Source: Ophioderma brevispina
Lineage: Eukaryota > Echinodermata > Ophiuroidea > Amphilepidida > Ophiodermatidae
Length of the DNA: 64,000 nt
Assembly: GCA_023653785.1 (NCBI GenBank)
Contig: JAMKCH010012780.1
Location: forward strand, 36,720 to 100,719
Direction of reading: 5' to 3'
Below are positions 20,491 through 32,779 of the stretch, piece by piece (positions within the stretch are counted from its first letter, which is position 1; every line of letters starts with the position of its first letter). Below the pieces are notes generated by a model. That model saw only the letters and a list, made by a program, of their open reading frames with translations, had not been told where the DNA came from and searched no databases. The position numbers and the translations under genes were made by a program.

Positions 20491-22173
20491 ATTATAGTAG
20501 ATTCAAATTAAGTGAGACTCCTGCATATTTCCATGAGGCGGTGCGTGTTTGATGTGAAGGTTCATCCTCGGCATGTACAGAATAGGACCTTTGGTGCCTT
20601 TACAAAACATATTGTGCCAATCGGCTATGGAAAACTGACTGAATTCAATTCTTACATGGTCTGTTAATGATGAAAGAACTAATGCCTTGGTTGGAGGGAT
20701 GTCAAAGAACTCCTAATTGCTTGCGCTAATCTCTTGCAAAGTTGGATGGCCAAATAAAAACAAACTTAGTTGCGTTATGCGTGTGCTATGATATAAGAAT
20801 GCATAGTTTTTGCGTGGTTCAAATGCAGCTATGTTCAAATAACAATGTTTTTTTTTAATTTAAATAATTGTGATTGTTTTGATCCTGATACTCAATTGAA
20901 ACACCTGGTGAATCTTGAAGTTAGGAATTAAGTAAACAAATATGAAATCTTCATTGCGATGTTTAATTAAAATAATGGATGGTGTTTCATCCTGATACCT
21001 TAATTGAACCACCTGGTTGAATCGTAGGACTAGTAGAAGTAAGTAAAAATATTGAAATCTTCCTGCGATGTGACTTAAATAATGGCTGGTGTTTTATCTG
21101 CTACTCAATTGAAACACCTGTTGACAGCTGTGAAAAGCTAGGAAGGTGAGTAAAAAATATGAAATCTTCAGTTGCGATGTTTAATGAAATAAATGCTGTT
21201 TTCATCCTGATACTCAATTGAAACACCGGGTGAATTTAGAAAGTAGGAATTGACGTAAAAAATAGGAAATTCTTCATTGCTATGTTTAAGAAATAATGGA
21301 TGGTGTTTTCATCCTGATACTCCAATTGAAAACCCACCCTGGTTGAATCGGTAGAAGCTAGGAATTAAGGAAAAAATATGAAATCTTCATGTTGCTATGT
21401 TTAATAATAATGGCTGGTGTTTTTTATCCTGATACTCAAGTGAAACACAATGGTTGAATCTTTGAAAGTATGAATGAGTAAAAAATATGAAATCTCATTG
21501 CTATGTTTAATTAAATAATGGATGGTGTTTTCATCCTGATAACTCATTGAAAAAACTGGTGGAAATCTTAGAAGTAGGAATTGATGTAAAAAATATGAAA
21601 TCTTATTGCTATGTTTAATTAAATAATGGCTGGTGTTTTCATCCGATATCAATGAAACACCTGGTTCGTGAATCTTTGAAGTAGGAATGAGTAAAAAATC
21701 TGAAATCTTCATTGCTAGTTTATTAAAATAATGCTGGTGTTTTCATCCTGATAATTCAACTGAAACACCTGGTTGAATCTTTGAAGTAGGAATTAGTAAA
21801 AAAAAAAATGCAAATCGTAAGGGCTAGTTTAATTTACTTGTTGATGTTTTCATCCTGGTACTTCATTGAAACACCTGGTTGAATCTTAGAAGTAGGAATT
21901 GAGTAAAATATGAAATCTTCATTGCGATGTTTAATTAAATAATGGCTGATGATTTCACTCTGATTAATCAATTGAAACACTGGTTGAATCTTTGAAAGTA
22001 GGGAATTGAATAAATACATCTTCATACAAGCATAGCTATATTAGTATACATTGATATGGGTACTATAAACTTTTTTACTGTGGCCATTAAAATACGTCCA
22101 CTTACCTCTCACAGTGAATGGACAGACCTAAAACTTTTAATGAGGTCTCACTCAATTTGGAATCTACTATAAT
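20491..22173. mobile_element. TIR element enclosing a 107-bp tandem array
   Basis: Ends are ATTATAGTAGATTCAAATT...AGTGAGAC and the inverse GTCTCACTCAATTTGG...AATCTACTATAAT. The middle is the tandem array at 20865-22015. No transposase frame is visible. Similar terminal sequence (ACTATAGTAGATTC) appears once more at 60757. Confidence 0.65.
20865..22015. repeat. Tandem array, about 11 copies of a 107-bp unit
   Basis: The landmark TTTTCATCCTGATACTC occurs near 20875, 20981, 21089, 21193, 21302, 21416, 21525, 21637, 21738, 21845 and 21945, a mean spacing of 107 bp. Each unit also holds ATTGAAACACCTGGTTGAAT, GAAGTAGGAATTGA and AATATGAAATCTTCATTGC. Units differ mainly by single-base gains and losses. 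Confidence 0.9.
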
Positions 22174-22499
22174 GAGTCAGGGGCTGTCATTAATAATGCA
22201 AAGTATTATTGTTTTATTCATCAACACGCAATGATCATGTTTAGTCTGCATACATACACAGTGATTTTATTAGAAACACTTTCTTTATTTCCTCTGGTTT
22301 ATGTTCCTATCTTTCACAACTTCATCCCTAACTCCTTGTAAACCAGGAGTCGCGCAATTAAACTGTCACACTCTGTCATACATTTAGAGGTTTTTTTATG
22401 TTGACAAATATGCACATATGAGATTTGAAACTGTGGCTCATTTTGCACATAGGTTTTGATTTCAAAGGGCACATCCACATATATATGAAGTTTTACAGC

Positions 22500-22915
22500 C
22501 AAGAAAGTGAACCCGCAGCTGTTTGACCCCATGCAAATTGTCTCTTATTTTTAGAACAATTTTGAGCTGTAGTGACACAATTTTGACAACTGATATAAGT
22601 AGAGACATGCAAGAGCTATTACCTGTAAAAATCAGGAAAATCTGTTGCAGGAATCATGCCTTAGAGGTCTACATAGATCTCATGATTTGCATGTTATAGC
22701 GCCCTCTATATGCCCATTCTCCAGAAAACCCATGTAAAATTAGATTTTGAGAAATTCATATTTGCCCCTAATGAAATTTGGTAAAATATGCACAGAATGT
22801 AGCTAGTGGAATAAATTAGTTATCAAAACTGTGTCGCCATTGATATTGTTTGTTTTATTTTGGTTTTGTCATAACAAATGAGACTTTCAAACAGCTGTGA
22901 ACCAGACTATAGTCA
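22500..22915 (-). mobile_element. MITE family G, copy 2 (reverse)
   Basis: Runs from GCTGTTTGACCCCATGCAAA to GAGACTTTCAAACAGCTGTG. It contains GACAACTGATATAAGTAG and GTGTCGCCATTGATATTGT, the inverse of family G landmarks. Confidence 0.8.
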
Positions 22916-23422
22916 GGGACAAAATAAGGCGACCAATTGCGCGTCTGACGTAATTTGACGGTGCACAACAAATGTCGGCCGTGAAGAATCTGTGAACTTT
23001 TAAAGCTTATTCAAACACAAAGTTTACTTAACGTGAATTATTGTATCTGTGTGCGTAAAAATGTGACTCAAATAGGGCATGTTTTGACATTTTAAATCAT
23101 ATTTTGTTCGAACATGCCCCACCCATATTACACATTCAAAGCCAATCACAGTGTGCGCCACCCTGATTGACAAACCTTGACATACGCGCAGTTGGTCGGC
23201 TAATTCTGTCCATGACTATAGTGCAATGTAGCAGTGGCATAATAACTAGCTTTTTTTGCAGGGGCAAGATTCCCCACTTCGGGGAAGCTTCCCCCTGGTT
23301 ACACCACTTCAATGTAGGGACAGATTACTATTTGCATCCTCTCCCCTCTGCAAAATGCAGATGCAAGGAAATGGGAACAAAATAAAGCAAGGAATAAAAT
23401 ATGCCTGTATCCCTTTAAAAGG

Positions 23423-23563
23423 GTTTTAATCTATCCATTTCAGCTAATTTACGGAATTTTGTATTTTGCTGGAAACATGCCTGTATCCCTTTAAAAGGGA
23501 TACAGGTATGTTTCCAGCAAAATACAAAATTCCGCAAATTAGCTGAAATGGATAGATTAAAAC
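23423..23563. repeat. Near-perfect 141-bp palindrome (inverted duplication)
   Basis: Two 70-bp arms meet at CCCTTTAAAAGGG near 23493 with only about two mismatches (TTTACGG/TTTGCGG and CATGCC/CATACC). The central CTGTATCCCTTTAAAAGGG also occurs once more just before the left arm (23404-23423). The right arm runs into a retrotransposon tail, so the left arm is an inverted copy of part of it. Confidence 0.9.
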
Positions 23564-23694
23564 TTGCGTTGAGCACTCAAAACTTATGGAATGTCCTTCC
23601 TGCTCATGTAGCATCAAACCAGGACTTACAGAGCTTTAAAAGCGAGGTTAATCGCTATCTTGGCACCAATCTGTCAGCGTTACTAATTAGATAA
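23536..23694 (+). pseudogene. Non-LTR retrotransposon ORF2 C-terminal remnant
   Basis: The frame reads RKLAEMDRLKLALSTQNLWN, VLPAHVASNQDLQSFKSEVN, RYLGTNLSALLIR, then stop at 23692-23694. The pattern LWN.LP..V..N..LQSFKSEV..YL is the classic C-terminal tail of LINE reverse transcriptases (CR1/L2/Rex type). Only the tail remains; it is a 5'-truncated dead copy. Confidence 0.7.
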
Positions 23695-23699
23695 CCGTT

Positions 23700-24935
23700 G
23701 TTAATGCCTTGATTAGCCTTCACATTAAAAAAAGTTCATGCCAAGGAATAATCTTATTATGGCCACCTAGAAGGGTCCTAGTTTCACGTCAAAGTCACTT
23801 GGTCATACTCGAGCCATTTGCCTTCATTCAGTCAAAGATCTTAGTTTTAATAGTAAATTTACATTTACTAGTAAATCAATAACCTTTAGGCAATAACATA
23901 AATAAGGACGTGTTTATGGACCTTAAAGGATTTATAAAGATTTCACACAATCCCGCACACATTGTGTATTTCTTGCATCTTATTTTGCAGCTTAAACCCC
24001 TGGATTAAATCAATCACCCTGAAGGAGTTTTATATTACAAAATTACTTGAGTTACACACAAAGAAACTGTTTAAGGCCTATTCATTTCAGGTGAAATTAG
24101 CACTCATAAAAGCAATACAAACATGCTATAGCTGCAAGTTTTTACAAAACAAGAGGGTGCCTATATGCAAATTGGTATCAATTAGCATGAATTGCCTCTC
24201 CCTTTAATTGTCACTTTAAAAGTGTTTTAAAGACGTTGAATTGGGTCAATTGGATGGCGCCCAATGGTGGAAAGAATCTTGGTAAAGATGTGGTCATTGC
24301 ACAATAGCAATGGGGATAATTTAGATTTTGGGGACAAAGTTATACAAAATTCCTTCCAACGCAGTCGAAGTAATTACCATGAAACCTATTTTCAATACAT
24401 CATTTTGGCTGTTTTTTTGGGCAGTTCCTACTGATGGAAAGCAACCAAGTTGGACCAGAACATGGATAGTCTTAACAGGGTTTAATGCAGCATCTTGACT
24501 GAGCTATAAGTTAAAGTTGGAGCTAAAGACTAGGCGATTGCACGGGAGGCTCAATAGGTTAACTAGATCAGACATGTCCTCCAGAACACCCAAGCGTGCA
24601 GAATACAAAAGAATCACCTTCTTAACTATCCTGACATTTGGAGTTCTTGGCTGCCTCCCCTGAGTTGGAGCTAAATTAATAGGGCATGGCACGGGAGGTC
24701 AATATGTTGACTTGCCGACCTATCCTCGGGACAAACCCAAGTGTGCAGAGAATACAAAAGAAATCACCTGCCGAAATATTGGAAATGTTCAGGTGAATCA
24801 GGTGTATGTATTATAATGGCTTTGCATGCTTGGATGATCTAAAGGGCCAACAGAAGTTCTGTTTTAAGACCTTTAAGTATTTACATAAAAAAGTGCCAGG
24901 ACTCCAAATTTGGTCATTATGATGGTCATTTATTT
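23700..24935. other. Intergenic or intronic sequence, no gene seen
   Basis: A short repeated segment (CACGGGAGGCTCAATAGGTT near 24541; CACGGGAGGTCAATATGTT near 24691, each followed by CAAGYGTGCAGA) shows a two-copy tandem duplication of about 150 bp at 24520-24790. No gene found. Confidence 0.45.
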
Positions 24936-24940
24936 CTCTT

Positions 24941-25526
24941 AAAGCGACAATATGGCATAAAAAAATATTCAGACATAATGAAAGGACCCTTACTGAAATC
25001 CATTTCCACCAAGTTTGGAAAACAATTTGGATGTTTACATTCTGTAAAAACAGTAAAAACAGGAAGAGTTCCAGAGGGGAAGGTGTCAGTGTCCGTGGCA
25101 ATTTCTGGAACACACATACAACCAAGGTGTTGACATCCCTGACAGAATTTACAGTGTTCTAGCATGTTTTTTTAAACAATTCAAAGCCTTCAGACCAGGA
25201 TTCATGCGTGTACTTTATGCTTGTCGTACGATATTTATTGGCATGTGAAAGATGGATTAGCCGCAATTAACCACATATAATAGCAATGGTCTGTGAGCTG
25301 ATGACAGCAATGTTTTTTCAAGTTTAGTAAATGCTGGTAGTAATTTAGCATCCTTTTCTCCAGAAATATGCCACGAACTGCCACCTCCCCCTCTGGAACT
25401 TTTCTGTGTTTACTGTTTTTACAAATGTAAACATCCAAATGGTTTTTCAAACTTGTGGAAGTGATTTCAGTAAGGGTCCTTTTCAATATGTCGGCATCTT
25501 ATTTTTTAGCCATTATTTCGCTTTAA
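24941..25526. mobile_element. Foldback element with about 180-bp arms
   Basis: The left arm (24941-25120) and right arm (25360-25526) are inverted copies. They share GGACCCTTACTGAAATC, TTTGGATGTTTACAT, TGTAAAAACAGTAAA, AGTTCCAGAGGGG and GCCATTATTTCGCTTTAA/TTAAAGCGACAATATGGC ends. No coding capacity. Confidence 0.8.
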
Positions 25527-25529
25527 TAA

Positions 25530-27230
25530 GACCAAACAAACAATTTCTCACATCAAGCTTGGCAAAAAAGCGATAAATTGAAAGACCTTATGCATCATGA
25601 TTTGTGTGTGTGGTGGTCTGTATGTGTCAAAAACTTTTGGCATAACCTTTTGTTTATGTTTGTCCTAGCTTTTAGGGCAGTGATTGATCAGTTCATACTT
25701 ACCACATAATCGAATGACCTATTTGGGACCGCTTCCCTATTTTAATTTTTTTTTCCTGTATGTCCGGCAAAAATTGGTCTCATTGTATATGGCTATTTGA
25801 TACAAGTGACTTCACTTACCCTAGTCTTGTGGCAGTGAGACAAAATTTGTTTTTCTTCTTTGCTAATAAAACCAAAAATTGTCAATTTCAGTATTCCCAA
25901 ATAGTGAAATTTGGATATAGCACAGAATTTTGTGTAAAATGGATGGTGTGATCTTAATTAAGAATATGGGGCATATGTTGAAAAAAAACAAGTTGTGTAA
26001 GAAGACCGCAGTGCATTTTGTTTGAAACTGTCTTTGACTGCATACTTTTTTTTTAAAAAAAGTAAAAAAAATATTTTTGTTTTAAAATTCATAAAAAATG
26101 AAAAAAGGTGGGTAAAAAAAGCCAATTTTTTTTTTTAAATCCTGCATTTCGCATTTGCATTTTTCACAATTTCTTCTGATACAGACTAGTTTTTTTTTGT
26201 TGCCTTACTCTGGAACTCTTGTTCCAACAATGTAATCAAGCCAAAGTCAGTGTATCACCTTGCTCTAGGACAGTATTATATAGGCCTACTGTACAAATTT
26301 AGACTGCCAAGATAACATTATCAACTATATCTTAGTCAATTGGACTCTTTCATTTTACAAGGCATAAGGTAAATGAAATGGTATTAGTTAAATTTGACCA
26401 AGAAATTTGAATTCCATATGTACCCTCCTTTTAAAATTCTACAGGAAAAACACAAAGTCTTTTATTTGTTGCCTACACACAGCAAACCTAACCGTACGGC
26501 CAGAATTACAAAAACCAGAAAAAATAAAGAGTTGTTAAAAGGAAAAACATGTAGAACTTTGAAGGGGCTATACGGAACTCTTGCCAGATTAACATTTTAC
26601 CTATTATATTAATTGGACGAAGGTGAAAGATGGATTGTACTGGCTCGTTAAATGGGAAGCCTCTCTCTTTTCTTTCATCATGTTAGTCTGCATAATTCTG
26701 CCAGAAGTGGGTAGCAGATTACCCTGCTGTCATCTCAAGAAGCTTCTTAATACCTATCATTACCTGAATGTGCCTTAGACTTGGCATTATCACAATTTTA
26801 GGAGATTAGAAAATTTTTACCTGTAAAGTGTAAATATATATTTTCATTTATACAAATGTGAAGTTTAAATGTGAACGCACTGAACCATTTAAATTTTAAG
26901 TAAAATTAATGATACATACATGCTTGCCAGTGCAACTTGAAAGTGTTTATTATTTTCTTCAAACACTCTATTTTTAACATGAAACTGACACAATGAAGTT
27001 ATTGACCATACAGTGCTCACTCGAGATCCCCTTCTGATAGTCAGTCCAACCTGTTCTATTTTCAAAACTCAATCAATTCTCCCCATCTGGCAACAACAAT
27101 GTTGATTTACTCTAACTCTACAAATGATTAGTGAGTTTTTGGGAAAAATGCTCTTCATGGCACATACATTTTTTTAATATAAATCAATACATACTGGAAG
27201 TAATCTTAAACAGCTGTAAAAATGTAAGCA
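25530..27230. other. AT-rich sequence, no gene seen
   Basis: Poly-T and poly-A tracts (26047-26145) and otherwise undistinguished sequence. No exon or element recognised. Confidence 0.4.
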
Positions 27231-27508
27231 ATTTCATGGCTGATGCCCGGGTTCAATTCGTTAATTGAACCCAAGGTAGTACGCCTGCGTATTGAAGTTA
27301 TTTTTTAGGTTGAAGTGCTCGCGTCATACCACGTTTTGCTACTTTCGCATCGGCGCCTGCCAACGCTGGCCGTCTTGTTGTCTTATGATCGTTGCGATTC
27401 AGCGGAGTTTGTTTCGATTGGTTTCACTGGGTGATGGCAGTCCTTCTGTTGTATTTATCCGTAAAGTATCGCGAAATTGGGTTAAAGATGACCTTAAAGT
27501 GATATCGC

Positions 27509-27715
27509 TGTTTAAGAATGAGAATAAGGTATGATTTGGGGAACCGGTACTCTCTTACAAATTGAAACCACCAGCGACTACAACCATCTTTTGCGTGGAG
27601 AACTCGCCTCCAGCCCGTTTCCTTCCATTAAATATTGGATCGCCTGGGGTTTCAATTCGTCTCATCAAGAGAGTACCGGTTCCCAAAATCATCCTTTATT
27701 CTTCTAAATTGAAAA
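27509..27715. mobile_element. Foldback element (AACCGGTACTCTCTT)
   Basis: Arms GGGGAACCGGTACTCTCTT and AAGAGAGTACCGGTTCCC are perfect inverses and extend outward through AGAATAAGGTATGATTT / AAATCATCCTTTATTCTTCT. The outer GAATGAGAATAAGGTAT resembles the ends of the element at 11650-12090, suggesting relatedness. A separate small palindrome, GGGTTCAATTCGTTAATTGA, lies at 27249-27272. Confidence 0.75.
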
Positions 27716-28315
27716 ATATACAAAATATAGCACATCAAATGACCTTAAGATTTCAGGGTTTTTATGCATTTAAGACATAATGCCTAACTTTCCTGCAGAA
27801 GCAAGATGTGGAAAGTTAGGCATTTTGTCCTCATGCCCTATCTGCATAATCATGATCTAAAGGTTGTAAGTTATATGAAGCAAGTACATACATGACACAA
27901 AATTAATGAAAAAATGGTATGAATGTTACAACTATTAATTTTTTTACAATTGTATGTAACGATGAGTCCCTCCCTTAATGTGGATAGACCCTATAGTCCA
28001 TTTTTCTTGTTTTATCCTCACTGGTAAAATCCCCAAAAATATGATGAAAAATTTTGAGGTTAAAATGGGTCCAGCCATTTGGTAGTAGACAAACATTAAT
28101 TGTACACTATGGCCCATAGGACAGTGTACATGTGTTAATAAATGTGGTTTACCCAGGGTCACACACACACATTGGAGATGATTTTGTCATCACGTGAAAA
28201 GAAGGCCTAAAATTTCATGGGTAATGAAAAAAATGGTCTTTCTTTCTGATACCAAAATCTAAATTTGGATGAGTGAAGTTGGGGGAACAAGTGCATTGGG
28301 TCACCAACCTTATAA

Positions 28316-28590
28316 ATGTTGACATTATTTATTTTTATAGCGCCTTTCAACAAGGTATCAAAGCGCTTACATTATTCTGCTGCCACTAGGCATATGTCAG
28401 CTGCCTTACAATGCCAGGTATACTTTTGTTTGTGGTTTGCTCAATGGATGAATATTCATAACAGCTACCCATTTTGCACTGGGTGGAGAGAGGCAAGCGA
28501 GGTAAAGTGCTTGCCCAAGTGCACAAATACCTATTGGCACCTCAGCAAAACGACTTCTTCAAACATCGTTAGATCATAATGAAAAGCGCG
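28316..28590 (-). mobile_element. SINE body, reverse orientation
   Basis: On the minus strand it carries CTTGGGCAAGCACTTTACCT and GCTTGCCTCTCTCCACCC, the same body as the SINE at 6305-6395. The plus strand shows TTATAGCGCCTTTCAACAAG and AAGCGCTTACATTAT near the other end. Confidence 0.65.
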
Positions 28591-29192
28591 CTATATGCTT
28601 TAATATAATAACCTGGGTGGGGTTCATTTTATAGCTTTATACAAGCCAGAACTGTCCAAACGATTCGTCCTGGGCCAGATTCTCAACTTACATTTCATTC
28701 TATAATAATTTACTAGACACGTAGTACAATGTGTGTTTTGCATAATTATATCAAAGTCATATTAGCGAAAACGAGTCAGTGGTTTATAAGAACATGTCTT
28801 TATTGCTTTAAGTTGGGAATATGCACAAGGTAAAATTACACTTCACCAAAATTCCCATCCAGACATGTTCCATTATTACCGTTTTGCTAGTTCCGATATT
28901 CGTGTTGTTCATCCACTTAAAATGGCTACTCGGAACCTTGTGCCACTAGAGAATGTTTATTTGGCAGGGTTTCCACTGATAGTAATGCATGACACCCGAG
29001 CAGTAAGTAATTTGGTTGGAATAGATCACACCCCATGTATTATGCATGGTGTTGACGTCGTAAAATTAACAGTCGTGCCTCGATTTGTTGGGGGTTTCAG
29101 AATTCTTGACGTGGTTCGCAATGGAGCAGCGGTTCCCGGCGGCAAACCGACTCCTTTTAAATATTGTTGAGTGTCCGGTAAAAGTTTGTTCG

Positions 29193-29263
29193 TGCTCAGC
29201 GGGGCTCGAACCCAGGACCTTTCGGGTCACAATCAGTTTTGTATCCACTGGACCACATGTGCC
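29193..29263 (-). mobile_element. tRNA-derived SINE head, minus strand
   Basis: Reverse complement shows box A GTGGTCCAGTGGATAC and box B GGTTCGAGCCC, with CCCGAAAGGTCCTGGGTTCG between. The same CCCGAAAGG...GGGTTCGA block occurs at 41876-41962. Stems are imperfect, so it is taken as SINE-derived rather than an active tRNA gene. Confidence 0.65.
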
Positions 29264-29793
29264 TCATTTGGGGTCCAATTTTGGTGCTGATCTATTTCAT
29301 CTGACATGCAAAATTTTACAATGTCTACATGATGATGCTCTTCATGGAACTTTTGGCAAGAAAAATTGAAGTTTTGTATCCCACTATATCAGTGGCATTA
29401 CCCAGAATCGTCAAAGTGGGGGCATATGATTTTGTTTACCAAAAGAGGTAAACATCAGACATTGAACATGCATGTAGAACCTTGATATACGAAATTCCTA
29501 CGGATGGGGTCATTATTACACCCAGGGGGAATGGAGGATTTGAGGGGGGAACCCGAAAAGATTTTGTAAGAGAGAGGGGAAAACGTGTGCTGAATTGAAA
29601 GGTTTCATCAACGAGAGACGAGGGGAAACATGAACTTTTAAATGGGGAAATCAGCATTTATCAAGGGGGGAGTGTGAATTTTTTAAACGGAAGCAAAGGG
29701 AAATTTTGGGAAAAAAAGTGAAAATTTTTGCTGAAAAAAAGTTGAAATCCTCATTCCCCCTGCATAAATAATGGACCGCCCCTAATACAAGTG

Positions 29794-31263
29794 TAATTAT
29801 GACTACTGTCCATTCAATTAGCTTAGACCCTCGTTTTAAAGGTGGTTGTACCGATTTATGTGTATTGTGTGTTCTCTACTTGATATGAAAGCCTGGCACT
29901 TGCACATACACCCCATCAAGTACGTGGGGAAACACACTTGCGGTTTTGATGGGATACGCAATAATGCATGTTGCAAAGCCCTATTCAAATGACTGTGCTA
30001 ATAAAGTGGTTAAACACTAAAACGGCGGTTTAGTTTGTTGCTATCTTGGGAATGAATGGATTCGAGGGCTCAAATTTCAGGACGACACTGAGAAAAATAA
30101 CGGCCCTTGCATCTGATATCAAAATCGATACTACTTCCGGGTAAATCGGGGGTCCCAAAGACGATCGGGACCACGCCCCTTTAATTAATATTAGAGAAGG
30201 TATAGTGTGGGGAGAGCAAAAGCGTTTGAAAGGAAAAGTTGAGTACTATTCATCTAAATTACCCAACAAAGATGTGTTTGAAAGGTGCGTGGAAAGTATC
30301 TTCACACCCCAATTCATTCAATTCTGCGATTTTTGGCCACAATCTGAAGGAATCGAAACCAGCCGAATATTCGAAGGAGCATATAACTTTTTCAGGAATG
30401 TTCCATTAGTTTATAGATAGGTGTGTGTTTAAAATGTGAGTCGCCTTTCAGTAGACAAGTAGAAAAAATGTAATTGATTAGATATCATCAACAAGCTTGT
30501 AAAGTATAGAATAGCGTCGATTTAGTCTAGAGACTTGGAATGTAGTTCAATCATGCTGATCAACTTGTGTTAGTCATGGTGTGTTTATAGATGGTGTGAC
30601 ATCAATGTTCACAAATGCAACTTAGCACCAGGTCTACTGAGTGATCGAGGTGCAAAGGACATCACATAACAGCTACAGCACTATAAATGGGGTATTTATA
30701 ATGATTGAGGCGATTTTAAAGCACAGCCCTAAGGTGCTCACGTCACGCATACCGCCGGACAGCGCTTTGTTTTGCCCGGCGGTGATGTCACATGGCACAT
30801 CGGTCTAACAAAATCGTCGCTCTTCAAAACTTTCCAGGAATACAACACAATAAATCTTTGTATTACAATATTGTTCCTTTAAGGAAGATGACACCCAATG
30901 AGCAGGGAGCTGTCCGACAAAGGTCTTCTGGTCCGCCGACCGATCTTGATTGCAGGGGGGTATTGTTACATCGATAGTCGCTTCCTACCTCGTTATGTAT
31001 ATACCAAGACCGCCTCATACGTCATTTGTTCATGATGACCAGACAATGGAAGATCATTGTGCAACTTGAGGGGAAAGGGTCAAAATTTCAATTAGATTGT
31101 AGGTAAAATTCCATCCATATATTTTAAATTAAAAATCCTGTTGGTAATTTCGTGACACGACAAACTTGTCTTTACCGATTTTTCCCGACACACCTCTACA
31201 CTTCTCTAATATTAATAAAAAAAACCGAGGGTCTAAGCTATTGAACGGACAGTACTCATAATT
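29794..31263. mobile_element. 1.47-kb TIR element with a nested MITE in its left arm
   Basis: The left end TAATTATGACTACTGTCC...TTAGCTTAGACCCTCG is the inverse of the right end CGAGGGTCTAAGCTA...GGACAGTACTCATAATT. The arms continue as TTAATATTAGAGAAGG (30183-30200) and CTTCTCTAATATTAA (31201-31215). The left arm is split by the family F MITE at 29838-30184. Interior frames (for example 30205-30420) match nothing recognised. Confidence 0.8.
29838..30184 (+). mobile_element. MITE family F, copy 2 (nested)
   Basis: About 345 bp from AAAGGTGGTTGTACC to GGACCACGCCCCTTT, the inverse layout of 15118-15410. Landmarks are CACTTGCACATACACCCCAT, GCAAAGCCCTATTCAAATGA, GGGCTCAAATTTCAGGACG and ATCGATACTACTTCCGGG. 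Confidence 0.85.
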
Positions 31264-31599
31264 CTATCTACTCTGGAAAAAAAAAAATTGTTGGAAACTT
31301 AGAGAATGATTTTTGGAATTCCTTTTGCCTCCGCATTCCAAAGTTCATTTTGGGGTTGTTATCAGTAGTCCTACTTACTTCTCCTAACATTAACTGATGT
31401 TGAATGGGAAGAGTGGGATCGAGTGATTGATAACAGGGGCTTGTAGTTCTTAAATGTGAATTATAGATATCAAAATAATTTTTTTTGGGCTATAAAAGGT
31501 TTGCAATGCGAGATTTTTAAGCCACCCAAATATTGTGTCTAGTAGTAATTCATATTAGACTCGGGACACTTCAATAGTTTCTACCTTGCCCTTGGCTAT

Positions 31600-31938
31600 A
31601 GGAAAATGTCTAACAGAGAGAAGACAAAGGGGATTCCTGATTTGCTCATATTCAATATAAAACACATAGGCTGAATTTATATGACTTCTAGACAAAATTA
31701 GAAAATTTCATTTTGTTTTGATTCAGTAAAATGTGTAGTTACAGGATACTGTGTATAAAGAAAATTCTTGTATCTGGGGAACAATTTTACAACCAAGTTG
31801 TGATTTTCTCTATGAGGACTTGATTTGAGCTTAGCTTTTTCACACAGTGATTAGTATATGAACAAGCATTATGTGTATGCAAAAAACATGTTTGAAAATT
31901 GAGCACACCCTACTTGGGAAATCTCTGAGTCAGCCTTT
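31600..31938. mobile_element. Mosaic of MITE families B and C
   Basis: The first part (CATATTCAATATAAAACACA, AGGCTGAATTT) resembles family B. From about 31705 it follows family C and ends GGAAATCTCTGAGTCAGCCT. Confidence 0.6.
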
Positions 31939-32344
31939 AAATCTAATAGCGATGTTGCAAATGGTGGTGAGTGTTCCAGCTACTTTTTCCAAGACTAGTT
32001 TTATGTATTTGAAACCAATTCTTGAAATGGAAATTATTTAGATAATTGAAAATACCAAACATGATTGTATTAACAAGCATCAGAAGCTGGGGGTTGTAGG
32101 GGTTGCTTCTACCGGTAATCTAAGGTTTACTTGTATCAATTTTTTAATTATCCATTAAAAATATAATCAATATGAACTAATGTGTGTGTTTGGATTTGAT
32201 GACTATACACAGCAGAACAATACTTGGTAAAAAGTTTCATGTAATCTGTATACACCACAATTATGGGTGAGGGGGAATCGCATATGAAATGGATATGCAT
32301 ATGGGGATGTAAGGTTGGTGCTTCCAAACTCAAGGGCATTCAGT

Positions 32345-32660
32345 GACAGAGGACTCCAAAAGATAGGGGTCTTTGGGTGAGAGACAGCCAAAAGGCCCCA
32401 AATTAGGGTTTTTTCGAGCACCAAATTTGCAAAATTTTCCAAAAATAGCGTCTTTTTAGACAATTTTGCAAAAATGTCATCCAAAATAGGGGTCTTTGGG
32501 TGAATCTTTTCAAACTTTGACCAAAAATAAGGGTCTTTGGGTGACAGTGGTAAAATTGTCAACAAAATATGGGGCTTTAGGTGACATTTTCAAAGTATAT
32601 GGGGTCTTTGGGTGACAGCAATTCTGAAAATTGGGGTCTTTCAGATACAAAATCTTTCTT
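32345..32660 (+). repeat. GGGGTCTTTGGGTGA short tandem repeat
   Basis: GGGGTCTTTGGGTGA or a close variant recurs at irregular 30-80 bp spacing (32366, 32490, 32530, 32568, 32599, 32634). In between lie AAAATTT-rich spacers that mention CCAAAATA repeatedly. The minus-strand frame through it is low-complexity. Confidence 0.7.
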
Positions 32661-32779
32661 TATGTGTATAAGTCTTTTCACAGACAGGCTCCATCATACC
32701 ATACTCAGTGGTGTATCTTGGGGTGCTTTTTGGGGTGCACGCCCCCGGGGCTGCCCCGGGGTCTCCCTTAAAAAGCCAG

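Noticed and set aside
20865..22015. Regular repeats with similar spacing, CRISPR-like at first glance
   Set aside because: The whole 107-bp unit repeats with no unique spacers; this is a eukaryotic tandem array.
28865..29170. 101-codon + strand frame before the 29.2-kb SINE
   Set aside because: No domain recognised; composition and context suggest repeat-derived sequence.
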